A stretch of DNA of 64,000 nt. Origin: Bradyrhizobium sp. SSBR45G. GTDB lineage: Bacteria > Pseudomonadota > Alphaproteobacteria > Rhizobiales > Xanthobacteraceae. A program made the position numbers and the translations under genes. Of the stretch, positions 9,461 through 18,865 are shown one piece after another. The notes beneath the pieces are model-generated. The model worked only from the letters and a program-made list of their open reading frames with translations. It did not search any database and had not been told where the DNA came from. Each line of letters opens with the position of its first letter. Positions within the stretch are counted from its first letter, which is position 1. The stretch covers positions 1-64,000 of the forward strand of contig NZ_BSCT01000018.1 in NCBI RefSeq assembly GCF_030159255.1. Reading direction: 5' to 3'.

Positions 9461-9492
9461 AGGCCGGGCCTTCGGGTCCGGCCTTTGCTTTT
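9461..9492 (+). terminator. Rho-independent terminator of the Flp pilin gene
   Basis: The arms AGGCCGGGCC (9461-9470) and GGTCCGGCCT (9475-9484) form a 10-bp stem with one G-T pair, closed by a TTCG tetraloop and followed by TTTGCTTTT. It lies 62 bases after the pilin stop. Confidence 0.85.
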
Positions 9493-9567
9493 CTCGAGAC
9501 GGTCTACCGGGTCGGCCGGGAGCAAACGCATCGGCGCGGCCCATGGGGGATCTCTTGCGGGCGCGGC

Positions 9568-11583
9568 TCAGCCGCCGTGACAGCAGCTGCCGCCGCTCTC
9601 GCCTGACGGCGTTTCGGCGCTCAGCACGCTTCTGGCGTTACGGTCCGGCGGAATGTCGAAGCCGGCATTGGCGGCGAAGAAGCCGACCGGCTTCAGCATG
9701 AAGCCGGCATATTCGACCGGCATGACCGGGAAATCCTCCGGCTTGCAGACATGGGTGTGGCCGAACGAATGCCAGACCACGATGTCGGTGTTCTCGATCG
9801 GGCGGTTCTGCGCGACGTAGCGCGGCAGGCCGTCGCCGCCGGCATGCACGTTCGGATAGTCGCCGCTGGCGTATTTCTCGGCGGGGTCATAGGCGGTGAC
9901 CCAGACATGCCTGGTGGCAAAGCCGCCGCGGCTGCGCACATAGCTGCCCTCCTGCGCCAGCATCAGCGGGCTCGGATTGACCACGAGCTTGTAGCCGGGT
10001 GACCCGCCGACGGAATTCTTGACGTTGGGGTTGGAGATCTTCCAGTAGCGGCCGGTCTCGCCATTGGCGATGCGCGCGGCGTCGCGCTCGCGCGACAGCA
10101 CGCGGCTCGTCGTATCGAAGGCGTTGCCATGCGGGTTGTCGCGCCCCCATGGCCGCGGCACGAACTCATGCTCGCTGACGGTGTTGCCGCCGCCGTCGAT
10201 GTCCATGTGCAGGCGCACGTTGAAGAAATGCTGATGCGTCGGGCCGCCGAGATTGTCGTCGACCATGCCGCCCCAGGGATAAATGGCGCCGGGCGCGATC
10301 GCGGCCGTCTGGATGATGCCGGTCAGCTTGCATTCGAGCTGGATGGTGCCGTCCTGATAGAGGTACCAGTAGAAGCCGTAATCATAGTTGCCGACGGTGG
10401 CGAAGAAGCTGATGACGAGCCGGCGCGAGCGCCGCACCTCGAACAGGCCGTTGCGGAACTCGTAGTGCTTCCAGAGGATGCCGTAATCCTCCTCGTGCAT
10501 GCAGATCGCGTTCTTCATCACGAACGGCTCGCCCTTGCTGTCCGCCGCCGGCACGTCGAAATAGTGGATGTTGCCGAGACAGTCGCAGCCGAGCTCCAGC
10601 GCATTGGCGAGCATGCCGAGGCCGTATTCGCCGGCATCGAACGCCGACTTCCAGAAATGGTTGGCGGTCGGATCGGCATAGGGCACCACCATCTCGGTGA
10701 CGCTGGCGCGATGGATGATCGCGCGCTTGCGCTCGCCATCCTGATAGGCGAGCCGGTGCAGCACGAGACCTTCGCGCGGGGTGAAGCCGATGCGAAAGCT
10801 CCATTTCTGCCAATCGACGTTCCAGCCGTCGACCGTGAAGCTCGGCCCCTGCGGCTGCTCGATGTTCAGTGGCTTGATGTCGGTGCGCGGCGCCGTCATC
10901 TCATGGGCGCCGTAGTTGCGCTTCCTGCGCGGGATCGGAATGACCGGATCCTCGTCGGTCAGGTCGATCACCTTGCCGGCGATCAGATCGACGACGGCGA
11001 CGACGCCCTCGATCGGATGCGCATAGCCATTGTCCTGCGGATGCTCGCGGAAGAAGCTGACGGCGCGCACGATACGCGCGCCGCGCTCGAACGGCAGATC
11101 GAAGAAGCCGGACGAGAACGGATCGACCTGCACCAGCTCGATGTCCTGGTCGGTGAGGCCGCGCCGGTGCATCGCCTTGCGCCAGCCGGCATCGGCCTTC
11201 ACCGCCGCCTCGCAGCGGAAGAACTCCTCGAGCATCACGGGCGGCTGGCCATAGGGCGCCTCGCGGTTGGGGACCACCTTGCGGATGACGATCTCTGCTT
11301 TGCCGAGATCCACCACATGCTCGACCGACTCGCCGCTGGCGATGTCGAGCGACACCACGAACGCGCGGCGCGGCGGCGCCTGCCCGCTGTCATGGGCCGC
11401 GAGCTCGGCCTTGGTCGGCTCCTCCAGCCGCACGATCGGGAAGCGGCAGGATTCCGGTGCCGCTGCACTGGCGCGGACCAGATTGCAGGCGGCCGCGATC
11501 TCCGCCGATGTCAGGGGATCGAGCGGATGAGTGGCCGGGATCGTCGGGGTGGCCGCGGCGATGTCCTGCACGGATGTCTCCAT
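9568..11583 (-). CDS. tynA: Copper-containing primary-amine oxidase
   Basis: A 671-residue quinoprotein that oxidises primary amines to aldehydes, ammonia and H2O2. The TPQ cofactor precursor is Tyr400 in the NYDY motif (TVGNYDYGF). Copper ligands are His450 and His452 (THQHFF) and probably His611 (GHTHVCKP). N2, N3 and catalytic beta-sandwich regions all appear present at normal length. No signal peptide is seen, so it resembles the cytoplasmic Arthrobacter-type enzymes rather than periplasmic TynA of E. coli; the symbol is therefore by family. It is divergent from the AraC-type regulator at 11772. No aldehyde dehydrogenase is adjacent. Confidence 0.95.
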   Translation of the reverse strand: METSVQDIAAATPTIPATHPLDPLTSAEIAAACNLVRASAAAPESCRFPIVRLEEPTKAELAAHDSGQAPPRRAFVVSLDIASGESVEHVVDLGKAEIVIRKVVPNREAPYGQPPVMLEEFFRCEAAVKADAGWRKAMHRRGLTDQDIELVQVDPFSSGFFDLPFERGARIVRAVSFFREHPQDNGYAHPIEGVVAVVDLIAGKVIDLTDEDPVIPIPRRKRNYGAHEMTAPRTDIKPLNIEQPQGPSFTVDGWNVDWQKWSFRIGFTPREGLVLHRLAYQDGERKRAIIHRASVTEMVVPYADPTANHFWKSAFDAGEYGLGMLANALELGCDCLGNIHYFDVPAADSKGEPFVMKNAICMHEEDYGILWKHYEFRNGLFEVRRSRRLVISFFATVGNYDYGFYWYLYQDGTIQLECKLTGIIQTAAIAPGAIYPWGGMVDDNLGGPTHQHFFNVRLHMDIDGGGNTVSEHEFVPRPWGRDNPHGNAFDTTSRVLSRERDAARIANGETGRYWKISNPNVKNSVGGSPGYKLVVNPSPLMLAQEGSYVRSRGGFATRHVWVTAYDPAEKYASGDYPNVHAGGDGLPRYVAQNRPIENTDIVVWHSFGHTHVCKPEDFPVMPVEYAGFMLKPVGFFAANAGFDIPPDRNARSVLSAETPSGESGGSCCHGG

Positions 11584-11771
11584 TGCTAGGGTTGGTACGT
11601 CTCGAACGGCGGGGACGGATGCGCCTGCATCGCCTCGCAGAGTACGAGCTTGCCAAGCCTGCGCAGGACAGCGTTATCGAAATCGGGCAAGATTGCACGC
11701 CGTCGCCCCTCGCCGGAAGCCCGCTGGCGTACTTCTTGCAGCATCTCCGCATCGAATTCCGTCGTGATGTC

Positions 11772-12797
11772 ATGAGCTTGACCGAGACGCCGCAACTCTG
11801 GGCCAGCCGCCCCGAACTCGTGCAGACGACCAGCGCCGACGTCGACGAGCATTGTGCTCAGCTCGGCGGCTGGTGCCTGACCTATGACCAGATCAGCGCC
11901 GGCGCCTTCCGCGGCAGCTTCACCCAGCTCACGCTGTCGCGGCTCGAACTGTTCCGCGAGGTCACCAGCCAGCAGGTGCGGCAGTGCGGCCAGCTCGGAC
12001 GCGACAGCTTCGGCATCGCCGTGCCCTGGCGCGGCGAAGGGCCGGTCAATGTCAACGGAATCGGCATCGGTGAGGATGCGCTGATCGTCTCCTTCGACGC
12101 CGATATCGACATCTCCACACCGCGCAGCTTCGAGCTCCGCGGCGTCACTCTCTCGGCCCGCCAGGTCGAGGAGATGGCGACCCGGCTCGCCATCGAGCTG
12201 CCGCGCGACCTCCGACATCGCATGCGCGCCGTGGCGGCACCGGCGGCTGCGCGTGCGCGCTTCCGCACCGCATTGACGGCGATCGACGTGCTGCTCAGCG
12301 CACCGACATCGACGCTCCCGCAGAACGGCCGGACCGGCGACATGCTGCAGGACAGCCTGCTGCTCGCCATCACCGACCTGCTGCCCGACGCGCGGCCGTG
12401 CGACGACACCCGCAGCGGCGCGGCGCGCAAGCGCATCGTCGACCGGGCCTGCGAGTTGATGCTGGCGACGACCGATACACCGGTGTCACTGCTCGATCTC
12501 TGCAAGGCCGTCGGCGCCAGCCGCCGCAAGCTCAGCTATTGTTTCCAGGACGTGCTCGGCACCAGCCCACTCAACTACTGGCGCGCCGTGCGCCTCAATC
12601 GCGTGCGGCGCGATCTCAAATCGTTGCACGATCCGCGTGACGGAATTTATGACATCGCTGTGCGCCACGGCTTCTGGCACTTCAGCCAGTTTTCGCTCGA
12701 CTACAAGCGTCATTTCGCGGAGCTGCCATCCGAAACCCTGCGGCGCACGCGTATGGACGCGTCGAGCGAGTTGAGGCACAACGCCTCTCATCACTGA
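11772..12797 (+). CDS. AraC-family regulator (FeaR-like)
   Basis: A 341-residue protein with an N-terminal AraC-binding-like domain (about 30-190) and a C-terminal double helix-turn-helix (about 220-330; SLLDLCKAVGASRRKLSYCF, then IYDIAVRHGFWHFSQFSLDY). The architecture matches FeaR/EutR-type regulators. FeaR activates amine oxidase genes in E. coli, and here the gene is divergent from an amine oxidase, so control of that gene by its amine substrate is the obvious inference. The frame is open upstream to 11457, overlapping the oxidase; I start at the ATG at 11772 where regulator-like sequence begins. No good ribosome-binding site is visible. Confidence 0.88.
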   Translation: MSLTETPQLWASRPELVQTTSADVDEHCAQLGGWCLTYDQISAGAFRGSFTQLTLSRLELFREVTSQQVRQCGQLGRDSFGIAVPWRGEGPVNVNGIGIGEDALIVSFDADIDISTPRSFELRGVTLSARQVEEMATRLAIELPRDLRHRMRAVAAPAAARARFRTALTAIDVLLSAPTSTLPQNGRTGDMLQDSLLLAITDLLPDARPCDDTRSGAARKRIVDRACELMLATTDTPVSLLDLCKAVGASRRKLSYCFQDVLGTSPLNYWRAVRLNRVRRDLKSLHDPRDGIYDIAVRHGFWHFSQFSLDYKRHFAELPSETLRRTRMDASSELRHNASHH

Positions 12798-12866
12798 TGC
12801 TCGCAGCGTGAGCTGCCGAGCCAAGAACGGCGCGCAAGCAACGCGGCCGATGATGCGGAGGACGAG

Positions 12867-14384
12867 ATGCTGATCCCGATGGCGGATGTGCCGCGCTGGT
12901 ATGCCGAGCGCAAACCGAAAGACAGCATCGCGGTCCGGCACGGAACCGACACGCTGACCTGGGAACAGCTCGAACGCCGCGCCAATGCGCGCGCCCGCGC
13001 CTTCGCCGCCTAGGGCGTCAAGCCCGGCGATTTCGTCGCGATCGGCCTGCCCAACGGCAATGCGCTGTTCGAGACCAGCTTCGCGGTGTGGAAATGCGGC
13101 GCGACGCCGACCTCGCTGTCGTGGCGGCTGCCGCGCGGTGAGGCTGCTGCGGTGCTGGAGATTCTCCAGCCATCGCTCGTCGTCGGTGGCGAAGCCGACT
13201 GGAACGCGCCGAATGCGCTGCCGGCTGCTTTCACGCCTGAAGGATTTTCCGACGCGCCACTCTCGGCGCCGGTCTCGCGCTACTGGAAGGCGATGACCTC
13301 GGGCGGCTCGACCGGTCGGCCGAAGGTGATCCTCGATCATCAGCCTGCGGTGACCGACACGGCGGCCGAGCCGCCGCTCGGAATTCCGAAGGGCGCGTCG
13401 CTGCTCAATCCCGGCCCGCTCTATCACAATGCGCCGTTCATCGTGTCGCACTACGCGCTGTTCGCTGGCGGCAGCCTGACGGGCATGGTCAAGTTCGACG
13501 CCGAGGAGACGCTGCGGCTGATCCAGGCGCAGGGCATCCAGTGGATCAACTTCGTGCCGACCATGATGCACCGGATCTGGACGCTGCCGGAGGCGGTGCG
13601 CAACAGCTACGATGTGTCGAGCCTGAAGATGATCTTTCATATGGCCGCTCCAATGCCGCCATGGCTCAAGGAAAAATGGATCGAGTGGCTCGGACCCGAG
13701 CGTGTCTTTGAGCTCTATGGCGGCACCGAGCGCCAGGGCCGCACCATCATCTCCGGCACCGAATGGCTGCAGCACAAGGGCTCGGTCGGCAAGATCGACG
13801 AGTCCTGCAAGCTTCGCATCTTAGGTCCTGATGGCAATGACGTCGCGCCGGGCGAGAGTGGCGAGATCTACTTCCTGCCGGCGGATGGTCCCGGCAGCAC
13901 CTATCATTATCTCGGCGCCGAGCCGAAGCGGCGCGCCGACGGCTGGGAGTCGCTCGGCGACATCGGCCGGCTCGATGCCGACGGCTATCTCTATCTCGGC
14001 GACCGCCTCGCCGACATGATCCTGCGCGGCGGCGCCAACATCTATCCGGCCGAGGTCGAGGCTGCCTTGATGGCGCATCCCGACATCCGCTCCTGCGTCG
14101 TGGTGGGCCTGCCCGATCCGGAGTTGGGCCAGCGCGTGCATGCGATCGTCGAGATCGACCGGGCCAAGGACGCACAGGCGATCGTCGACGGCATGAGCGC
14201 GTTCCTCGCCGACCGGCTCAGCCGCTACAAGCATCCGGAGAGCTATGAGCTGGTCGACATGATGCTGCGTGACGATTCCGGCAAGGTTCGCCGCACTCTG
14301 CTGCGCGACGAGCGCGCGGCGTGGATTAGGGACGGCCGCGAATTCCGTCTGCTGCCGGCGCGGGCGCGAGCGGCCTCGGATTGA
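12867..14384 (+). pseudogene. Acyl-CoA ligase interrupted by one in-frame amber codon
   Basis: From the ATG at 12867 (GGAGG five bases upstream) the frame encodes 48 residues, meets TAG at 13011-13013, then continues in the same frame to 14384 for 456 more codons. The two parts join as one AMP-forming ligase: TWEQLERRANARARAFAA, stop, GVKPGDFVAIGLPNGN. Later motifs are intact: SGGSTGRPKV (P-loop), LYGGTERQG, DIGRLDADGYLYLGDR, and a C-terminal DSGKVRR lysine region. One C-to-T change of a CAG would explain the stop. Re-initiation, for example at ATG 13086, would lack the first ~73 residues. It is either a recent pseudogene or a sequencing error. Confidence 0.88.
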
Positions 14385-14454
14385 GGGCCTGCGAAAATTT
14401 TTCGAACGTTTACGATGCTGGCGTAGACTCCGTGAGGGCAAGGAGAGTCCGCGC

Positions 14455-15900
14455 ATGATCTCGAGACGACGGTTTCTGCGCACCGCAGGTGCGGCTGCGG
14501 CGCTTCCTTTTGTGCGCATGCCGCGGGCGCGCGCCGAATTGCGCACTATCCTCAACGATGCCAGCCGGCTCAACCCGACGCCGGTCGCCAAGCATGTGGT
14601 GATCTCCAAGCCCGCGACCGACGACCTGATCGCGCGCCTGCGCGCCGAGCTGAAGGAGGCAGCCGGCGCCAAGCGCCCGGTGACCGCGGCGGTGGCCCGG
14701 CATTCGATGGGCGGCCAGAGCCTGCCGCGCGACGGCACCGCCATCACGCTCGACGGCGGCGCGATCGAGCTCGACACCGCGGCGCGGACCTATCGCACCG
14801 CGGCCGGCAACCGCTGGTGGGACGTCATCGCCACGCTCGACGCGAAGGGCTTCTCGCCGGCGGTGATGCAGTCCAACAGCGACTTCGGCGTCGGCAGCAC
14901 GTTCAGCGTCAATGCCCATGGCTGGCCGGTGCCTTATGGGCCGTTCGGCTCGACGGTGAAATCAATCCGCATGCTGCTCGCCGATGGCACGCTGGTGCAG
15001 TGCTCGCGCAGCGAGAATGCCGAGCTGTTCGGGCTGGCGATGGGCGGCTACGGCCTGTTCGGGATCATCGTCGACCTCGAGGTCGAGATGATGCCCAACC
15101 TGCTGCTGGAACCCCGGTTCGAGCGCATGGCGCCGGAGAAGTTCGCCGAGGCGTTTACGCGCAGCATCGATGGCGATGCCAATGTGAAGATGGCCTATGG
15201 CCGGATGTCGGTGTCGCGGAAGGCGTTCTTCGACGATGCGCTGCTGGTCACCTTCCGCCCCGCTCCCAATGCCCCCGCGGCCCTGCCGCCGGTGGCGAGC
15301 TCGGGCAAGCTCACCGGCGTCGCCAATACGATCTATCGCGCGCAGACCGGCTGGGAGGTCGCCAAGGGCCTGCGCTGGTTCATGGAGACCCGGCTCGGCC
15401 CCGCCATCTCCGACAACCACTATACCCGCAACTCGCTGATGGCCGAGCCGGTCGCCAACCTCGCGCAAAAGGACATGCACCGCACCGACATCCTGCACGA
15501 ATATTTCGTCGCGCCCGAGCGCTTCGGCGAGTTCCTCACCGCCTGCCGCGAGATCATTCCGAAGGCGCGCGCCGAGTTCCTCAACGTGACCCTGCGCTAC
15601 GTCGCCGAGGACAAGACGCCCGCCCTCACCATCGCCCCGGTGCGCCGCATCGCCGCCGTGATGTCGTTCTCGCAGATGACCACGCCGGAAGGCGAGATCG
15701 ACATGCTCAGAACGACCGAGGCGCTGATCGACCGCATCACCGCCATTGGCGGCGCGTTCTATCTGCCCTATCGTCTGCACGCCCGCCGCGACCAGGTCGA
15801 GAAGGCCTATCCGGCGGCCACGCGTTTCGTCGCCGCCAAGCGGCAGTATGATCCGAACCTCCTGTTCCGCAACGCGATGTGGGACGCCTATTTCGCATGA
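14455..15900 (+). CDS. Tat-exported FAD-binding oxidoreductase
   Basis: A 481-residue FAD/FMN dehydrogenase of the PCMH (FAD-binding type 4) class. A twin-arginine signal SRRRFLRTAG (residues 3-12) predicts export. The FAD domain (about 50-230) includes ARHSMGGQSLP and the NSDFGVGSTFSVNAHG stretch, where the conserved His anchors the flavin. The C-terminal part resembles the berberine-bridge/cytokinin-dehydrogenase substrate cap. The start has AAGGAGAG nine bases upstream. It is the first gene of a tightly packed cluster (stop overlaps next start by ATGA). The substrate is unknown. Confidence 0.9.
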   Translation: MISRRRFLRTAGAAAALPFVRMPRARAELRTILNDASRLNPTPVAKHVVISKPATDDLIARLRAELKEAAGAKRPVTAAVARHSMGGQSLPRDGTAITLDGGAIELDTAARTYRTAAGNRWWDVIATLDAKGFSPAVMQSNSDFGVGSTFSVNAHGWPVPYGPFGSTVKSIRMLLADGTLVQCSRSENAELFGLAMGGYGLFGIIVDLEVEMMPNLLLEPRFERMAPEKFAEAFTRSIDGDANVKMAYGRMSVSRKAFFDDALLVTFRPAPNAPAALPPVASSGKLTGVANTIYRAQTGWEVAKGLRWFMETRLGPAISDNHYTRNSLMAEPVANLAQKDMHRTDILHEYFVAPERFGEFLTACREIIPKARAEFLNVTLRYVAEDKTPALTIAPVRRIAAVMSFSQMTTPEGEIDMLRTTEALIDRITAIGGAFYLPYRLHARRDQVEKAYPAATRFVAAKRQYDPNLLFRNAMWDAYFA

Positions 15901-16337
15901 CCGCGACGACTGACAAATTCTCACCGGACCGCTATCGCATCGCGGCGCTCGTACTCGCCGTCGCGCTGCTGTTCGCCGCCGCGACCGACTACATCCCGGC
16001 CTTCATCGACGCGCAGGGCCGCGTGTTCGGGCTGTTCCAGCTCGACATCTACAAGGACGCGCTGCATGTCGCCTCGGGCCTGTGGGCCCTGGCCGCGATG
16101 CTGTCGCGCCGCAGCGCGGTGTTCTTCCTGCGCGTGTTCGGCACGCTGTATTTCCTCGACGGCGTGATGGGCGTGTTCACCGGCTCCGGCTATCTCGATC
16201 TCTCGATCCTCATCGACGGCATCCGCAACACCTCGCCGCTCGTGAAGCTGCTCTCCAGCCTGCCGCATCTCGCGCTAGGCGCGATCGGCATCGCCGTCGG
16301 CTGGTCGCCTTGGCGCAGCCAGGCTGCCGCTGCATGA
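15897..16337 (+). CDS. Small four-helix membrane protein
   Basis: 146 residues with about four hydrophobic helices (IAALVLAVALLFAAATDYI; ALHVASGLWALAAML; VFFLRVFGTLYFLDGVMGVF; LPHLALGAIGIAVGW). The spacing resembles DUF4383-type membrane proteins. The start codon overlaps the oxidoreductase stop (ATGA) and its own stop overlaps the next start the same way, so it is translationally coupled. It might anchor or serve electrons to the exported oxidoreductase; this is inferred only from context. Confidence 0.82.
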   Translation: MTATTDKFSPDRYRIAALVLAVALLFAAATDYIPAFIDAQGRVFGLFQLDIYKDALHVASGLWALAAMLSRRSAVFFLRVFGTLYFLDGVMGVFTGSGYLDLSILIDGIRNTSPLVKLLSSLPHLALGAIGIAVGWSPWRSQAAAA

Positions 16338-17437
16338 GCCTGCGTCGCAAAGCGCTGTATCTGATCGGCGCCATCGTGGGAGCCGCGGCGATCGGCATCG
16401 CCACCACCGTGATCAGCGTCGAGACGGTGTGCGTCGCCGACGTGCCCACGCCCGTCGTGACCTCGCAATTCGGCATCACCGATCCGGGCTATGCGAGGTC
16501 GCAGGGCGACAGCTTCCTGACCTTTCCGGAGTGGTACATCGTCCACGCCTACAGCGATCTCGCCGGCGTCACGGGGCAGACATCCGAGTCCGATTTCCAC
16601 TATCTGTCGAGCATCGCCGGGTTTTGGCGCAGCCTGTGCCGCGCGACCCGGCAGGCCGACGGGTCCGGGCCCGCCACCTCCGACCAGAAGCTGACCAACT
16701 ACATCATCGGCTTCAGCTTCACCGCCGAGATGGCGCTGCAGGGCGCCTATGAGACGACCATCGGCGCCCTCACCGCGGAGACGACCGACGGCGTCAAGAC
16801 TGCCGAGGACGCCTTCAACCTGGCCCTGCTGAAGGACTACGCGGCCTTCCTCTACCAGACGCCCTGGTACCGCTATCCGTTCGCCGCCAAGCTCGACCAG
16901 TTCTGGCGCGAGACGCCGTTCGTACCGTCGGTGCGGGCGGTCGAACGGCGCGTCTCGCTCAGCCTGCAATATGCCGGCCGCGCCGCCTATGCGGCGGTCA
17001 TCGGCTATGCCGCCGGCTATGATCCCGCGGTGCTGACCATCCAGAGCGTGGTGACCGGCCTGCCCGCTGCTGAGCTCGCCGCCATCCCCGGCGTCAAGGT
17101 GATCCGCGAGGTGACCGACGCCAAGGGCGCGACGGGCGTGCTGGTCCAGACCGAGCGCTACGCCAAATTCGATGGTTTCGCAAAGGCGCTCGCGCGCCGT
17201 TCCGGCGCGGCGCTCGCCGAAGTGGCCGGCAATCACCGCATCCTGGTCACGATCGTGGTTCCTCCGGGTGACGGCCGGCTGGCAGCCTTCGATGGACTGC
17301 CTATATTCAGCATTCCGATCCAGGCCAGGCCCGGCGCACGGCGCATCGGCGTCGACGTTCCGGTCCGGTCGCTGGTCCAGGACATCGCCCGTTTTGAAGC
17401 TGCCGGCTATAATTTCGAGCATGCCTACGACTACTGA
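16334..17437 (+). CDS. Membrane-anchored protein of unknown function
   Basis: 367 residues with one N-terminal hydrophobic anchor (LYLIGAIVGAAAIGIATTVI), then a soluble, probably periplasmic domain. Notable segments are SFLTFPEWYIVHAYSDLAG, YIIGFSFTAEMALQGAYE and TPWYRYPFAAKLDQFW. I do not recognise the family. It overlaps the previous gene by four bases and is itself overlapped by the small gene at 17421, so it belongs to the same co-transcribed unit as the exported FAD oxidoreductase. Confidence 0.82.
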   Translation: MSLRRKALYLIGAIVGAAAIGIATTVISVETVCVADVPTPVVTSQFGITDPGYARSQGDSFLTFPEWYIVHAYSDLAGVTGQTSESDFHYLSSIAGFWRSLCRATRQADGSGPATSDQKLTNYIIGFSFTAEMALQGAYETTIGALTAETTDGVKTAEDAFNLALLKDYAAFLYQTPWYRYPFAAKLDQFWRETPFVPSVRAVERRVSLSLQYAGRAAYAAVIGYAAGYDPAVLTIQSVVTGLPAAELAAIPGVKVIREVTDAKGATGVLVQTERYAKFDGFAKALARRSGAALAEVAGNHRILVTIVVPPGDGRLAAFDGLPIFSIPIQARPGARRIGVDVPVRSLVQDIARFEAAGYNFEHAYDY

Positions 17438-17726
17438 GCAGCTCCCCCCGTCCCGCACCCTGCCCCTGCGCGGGCTGCTGGTGGTGGTCGTGTCATGGTT
17501 CGCGGGCATGGCAGCCATGACGCTTCTGATCAAGCCCGACGCGGTCGTCGTGTTCGGGCCAACCGATCGTATCATTCCGGCGATCGCCGCCGCCGACGGA
17601 GCCTTGCTCGATGCCGGACGCTTTCAAGTCTCGGCACGAATGGGCGCGGCAACGGCCGGCAGACTGTACGCGGCCGGGGCATGGCTCGTCTGGCCGATCA
17701 TGGCCAGGGGGTGCGGCCGCTGGTAG
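17421..17726 (+). CDS. Small membrane protein, hypothetical
   Basis: 101 residues starting inside the last codons of the previous gene (17-base overlap in another frame). It has a first hydrophobic helix (LRGLLVVVVSWFAGMAAMTLL) and a second weaker one near the C-terminus (AAGAWLVWPIMARGCGRW). No family recognised. Overlap and codon use that fits the surrounding genes support it as the last member of the 14455-17726 cluster, but small size leaves some doubt. Confidence 0.6.
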   Translation: MPTTTEQLPPSRTLPLRGLLVVVVSWFAGMAAMTLLIKPDAVVVFGPTDRIIPAIAAADGALLDAGRFQVSARMGAATAGRLYAAGAWLVWPIMARGCGRW

Positions 17727-17890
17727 TCGAGCGAAAGCACGCCCAACGGCGGCGAAGCTCTCGGAACTGGCGCCCGCGCCCAAAAATGTTAAGCTCGCGT
17801 TAACGCTGTGGCCAAGACGCGAAAATCACGCGACACGAAGCAGAAGCTTGGTCGATGCCCCCTGGGCTATCGACAGAGCAGGAGAAAGAA

Positions 17891-18865
17891 ATGCCTTCTT
17901 TGACCGAATGGAAAGTGCCGTTCGCCTTCCAGCCTCGCGCCGAAGACTATCAATATGATCTCGACCAAGCCTTGTCCTCGATCGTGGGCCTGCATTCCAT
18001 CATTCCGCCGGATGCGTTCAGCGCGGAGACGCTGGGAACCGAGCGCGCCGGCAATGCGGTCGTGATCGACGACGGCCTGGTGCTGACCATCGGCTATCTG
18101 ATTACCGAGGCGGAGTCCGTCTGGCTGCATCTCAACGATGGCCGGGTCGTCCAGGGCCATGTGCTGGGATTCGATTTCGCCACCGGCTTCGGCCTCGTGC
18201 AGGCGCTCGGCCAGCTCGACCTCCCCGCTCTGCCGCTCGGGTCGTCGGCGGCGACGAAGATCGGCGACCAGGTCGTGCTCGGCGGCGCCGGCGGCCGGAC
18301 GCGGTCGGTGGCCAGCCGCATCATCGCCAAGCAGGAATTCGCCGGCTACTGGGAGTATCTGCTGGAAGAGGCGATCTTCACCCATCCCGCGCATCCGAAC
18401 TGGGGCGGCACCGGCCTGCTCTCGTCCAAAGGCGAGCTGATCGGCATCGGCTCGCTGCAGCTGGAACGCGAGCGCGACAGCAAAGCCGAGCACGTCAACA
18501 TGATCGTGCCGATCGATCTTCTGAAGCCGATCATCGACGATCTCAGGCGCTTCGGCCGCGTCAACAAGCCGGCCCGGCCGTGGCTCGGCATGTACGCCAC
18601 CGAGGTCGACGATCGCGTGGTGGTGCTCGGGGTGTCCAACAACGGCCCCGCCGCCCGCGCCGAGCTGAAGGCCGGCGACGTCATTCTCGGCATCAACGGC
18701 GACAAGGTCACGAGCCAGAGCGAGTTCTATCGCAAGCTCTGGGCGCTCGGCGACGCCGGCGTCGACGTGCCGCTCACCGTGCACCACGAGAGCGGCGTCA
18801 CCTTCGACGTCACGGTCGCCTCCACCGATCGCGCCAAGCTGCTCAAGGCGCCGCGGCTGCATTGA
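17891..18865 (+). CDS. HtrA-like PDZ protein lacking the catalytic triad
   Basis: A 324-residue protein with a trypsin-like (S1C) domain (about 25-215) and a PDZ domain (about 225-315; GVSNNGPAARAELKAGDVIL). Each triad position is replaced: TNNHV is TIGYLI (His to Tyr69), TDLAVL is TGFGLV (Asp to Gly99), and GNSGGPL is PNWGGTGLL (Ser to Trp171). The fold motifs around them are well kept, so it probably works as a binding or scaffold protein, not a protease. The start at 17891 follows AGGAGAAAGAA; no signal peptide is visible, so it may be cytoplasmic. Confidence 0.9.
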   Translation: MPSLTEWKVPFAFQPRAEDYQYDLDQALSSIVGLHSIIPPDAFSAETLGTERAGNAVVIDDGLVLTIGYLITEAESVWLHLNDGRVVQGHVLGFDFATGFGLVQALGQLDLPALPLGSSAATKIGDQVVLGGAGGRTRSVASRIIAKQEFAGYWEYLLEEAIFTHPAHPNWGGTGLLSSKGELIGIGSLQLERERDSKAEHVNMIVPIDLLKPIIDDLRRFGRVNKPARPWLGMYATEVDDRVVVLGVSNNGPAARAELKAGDVILGINGDKVTSQSEFYRKLWALGDAGVDVPLTVHHESGVTFDVTVASTDRAKLLKAPRLH

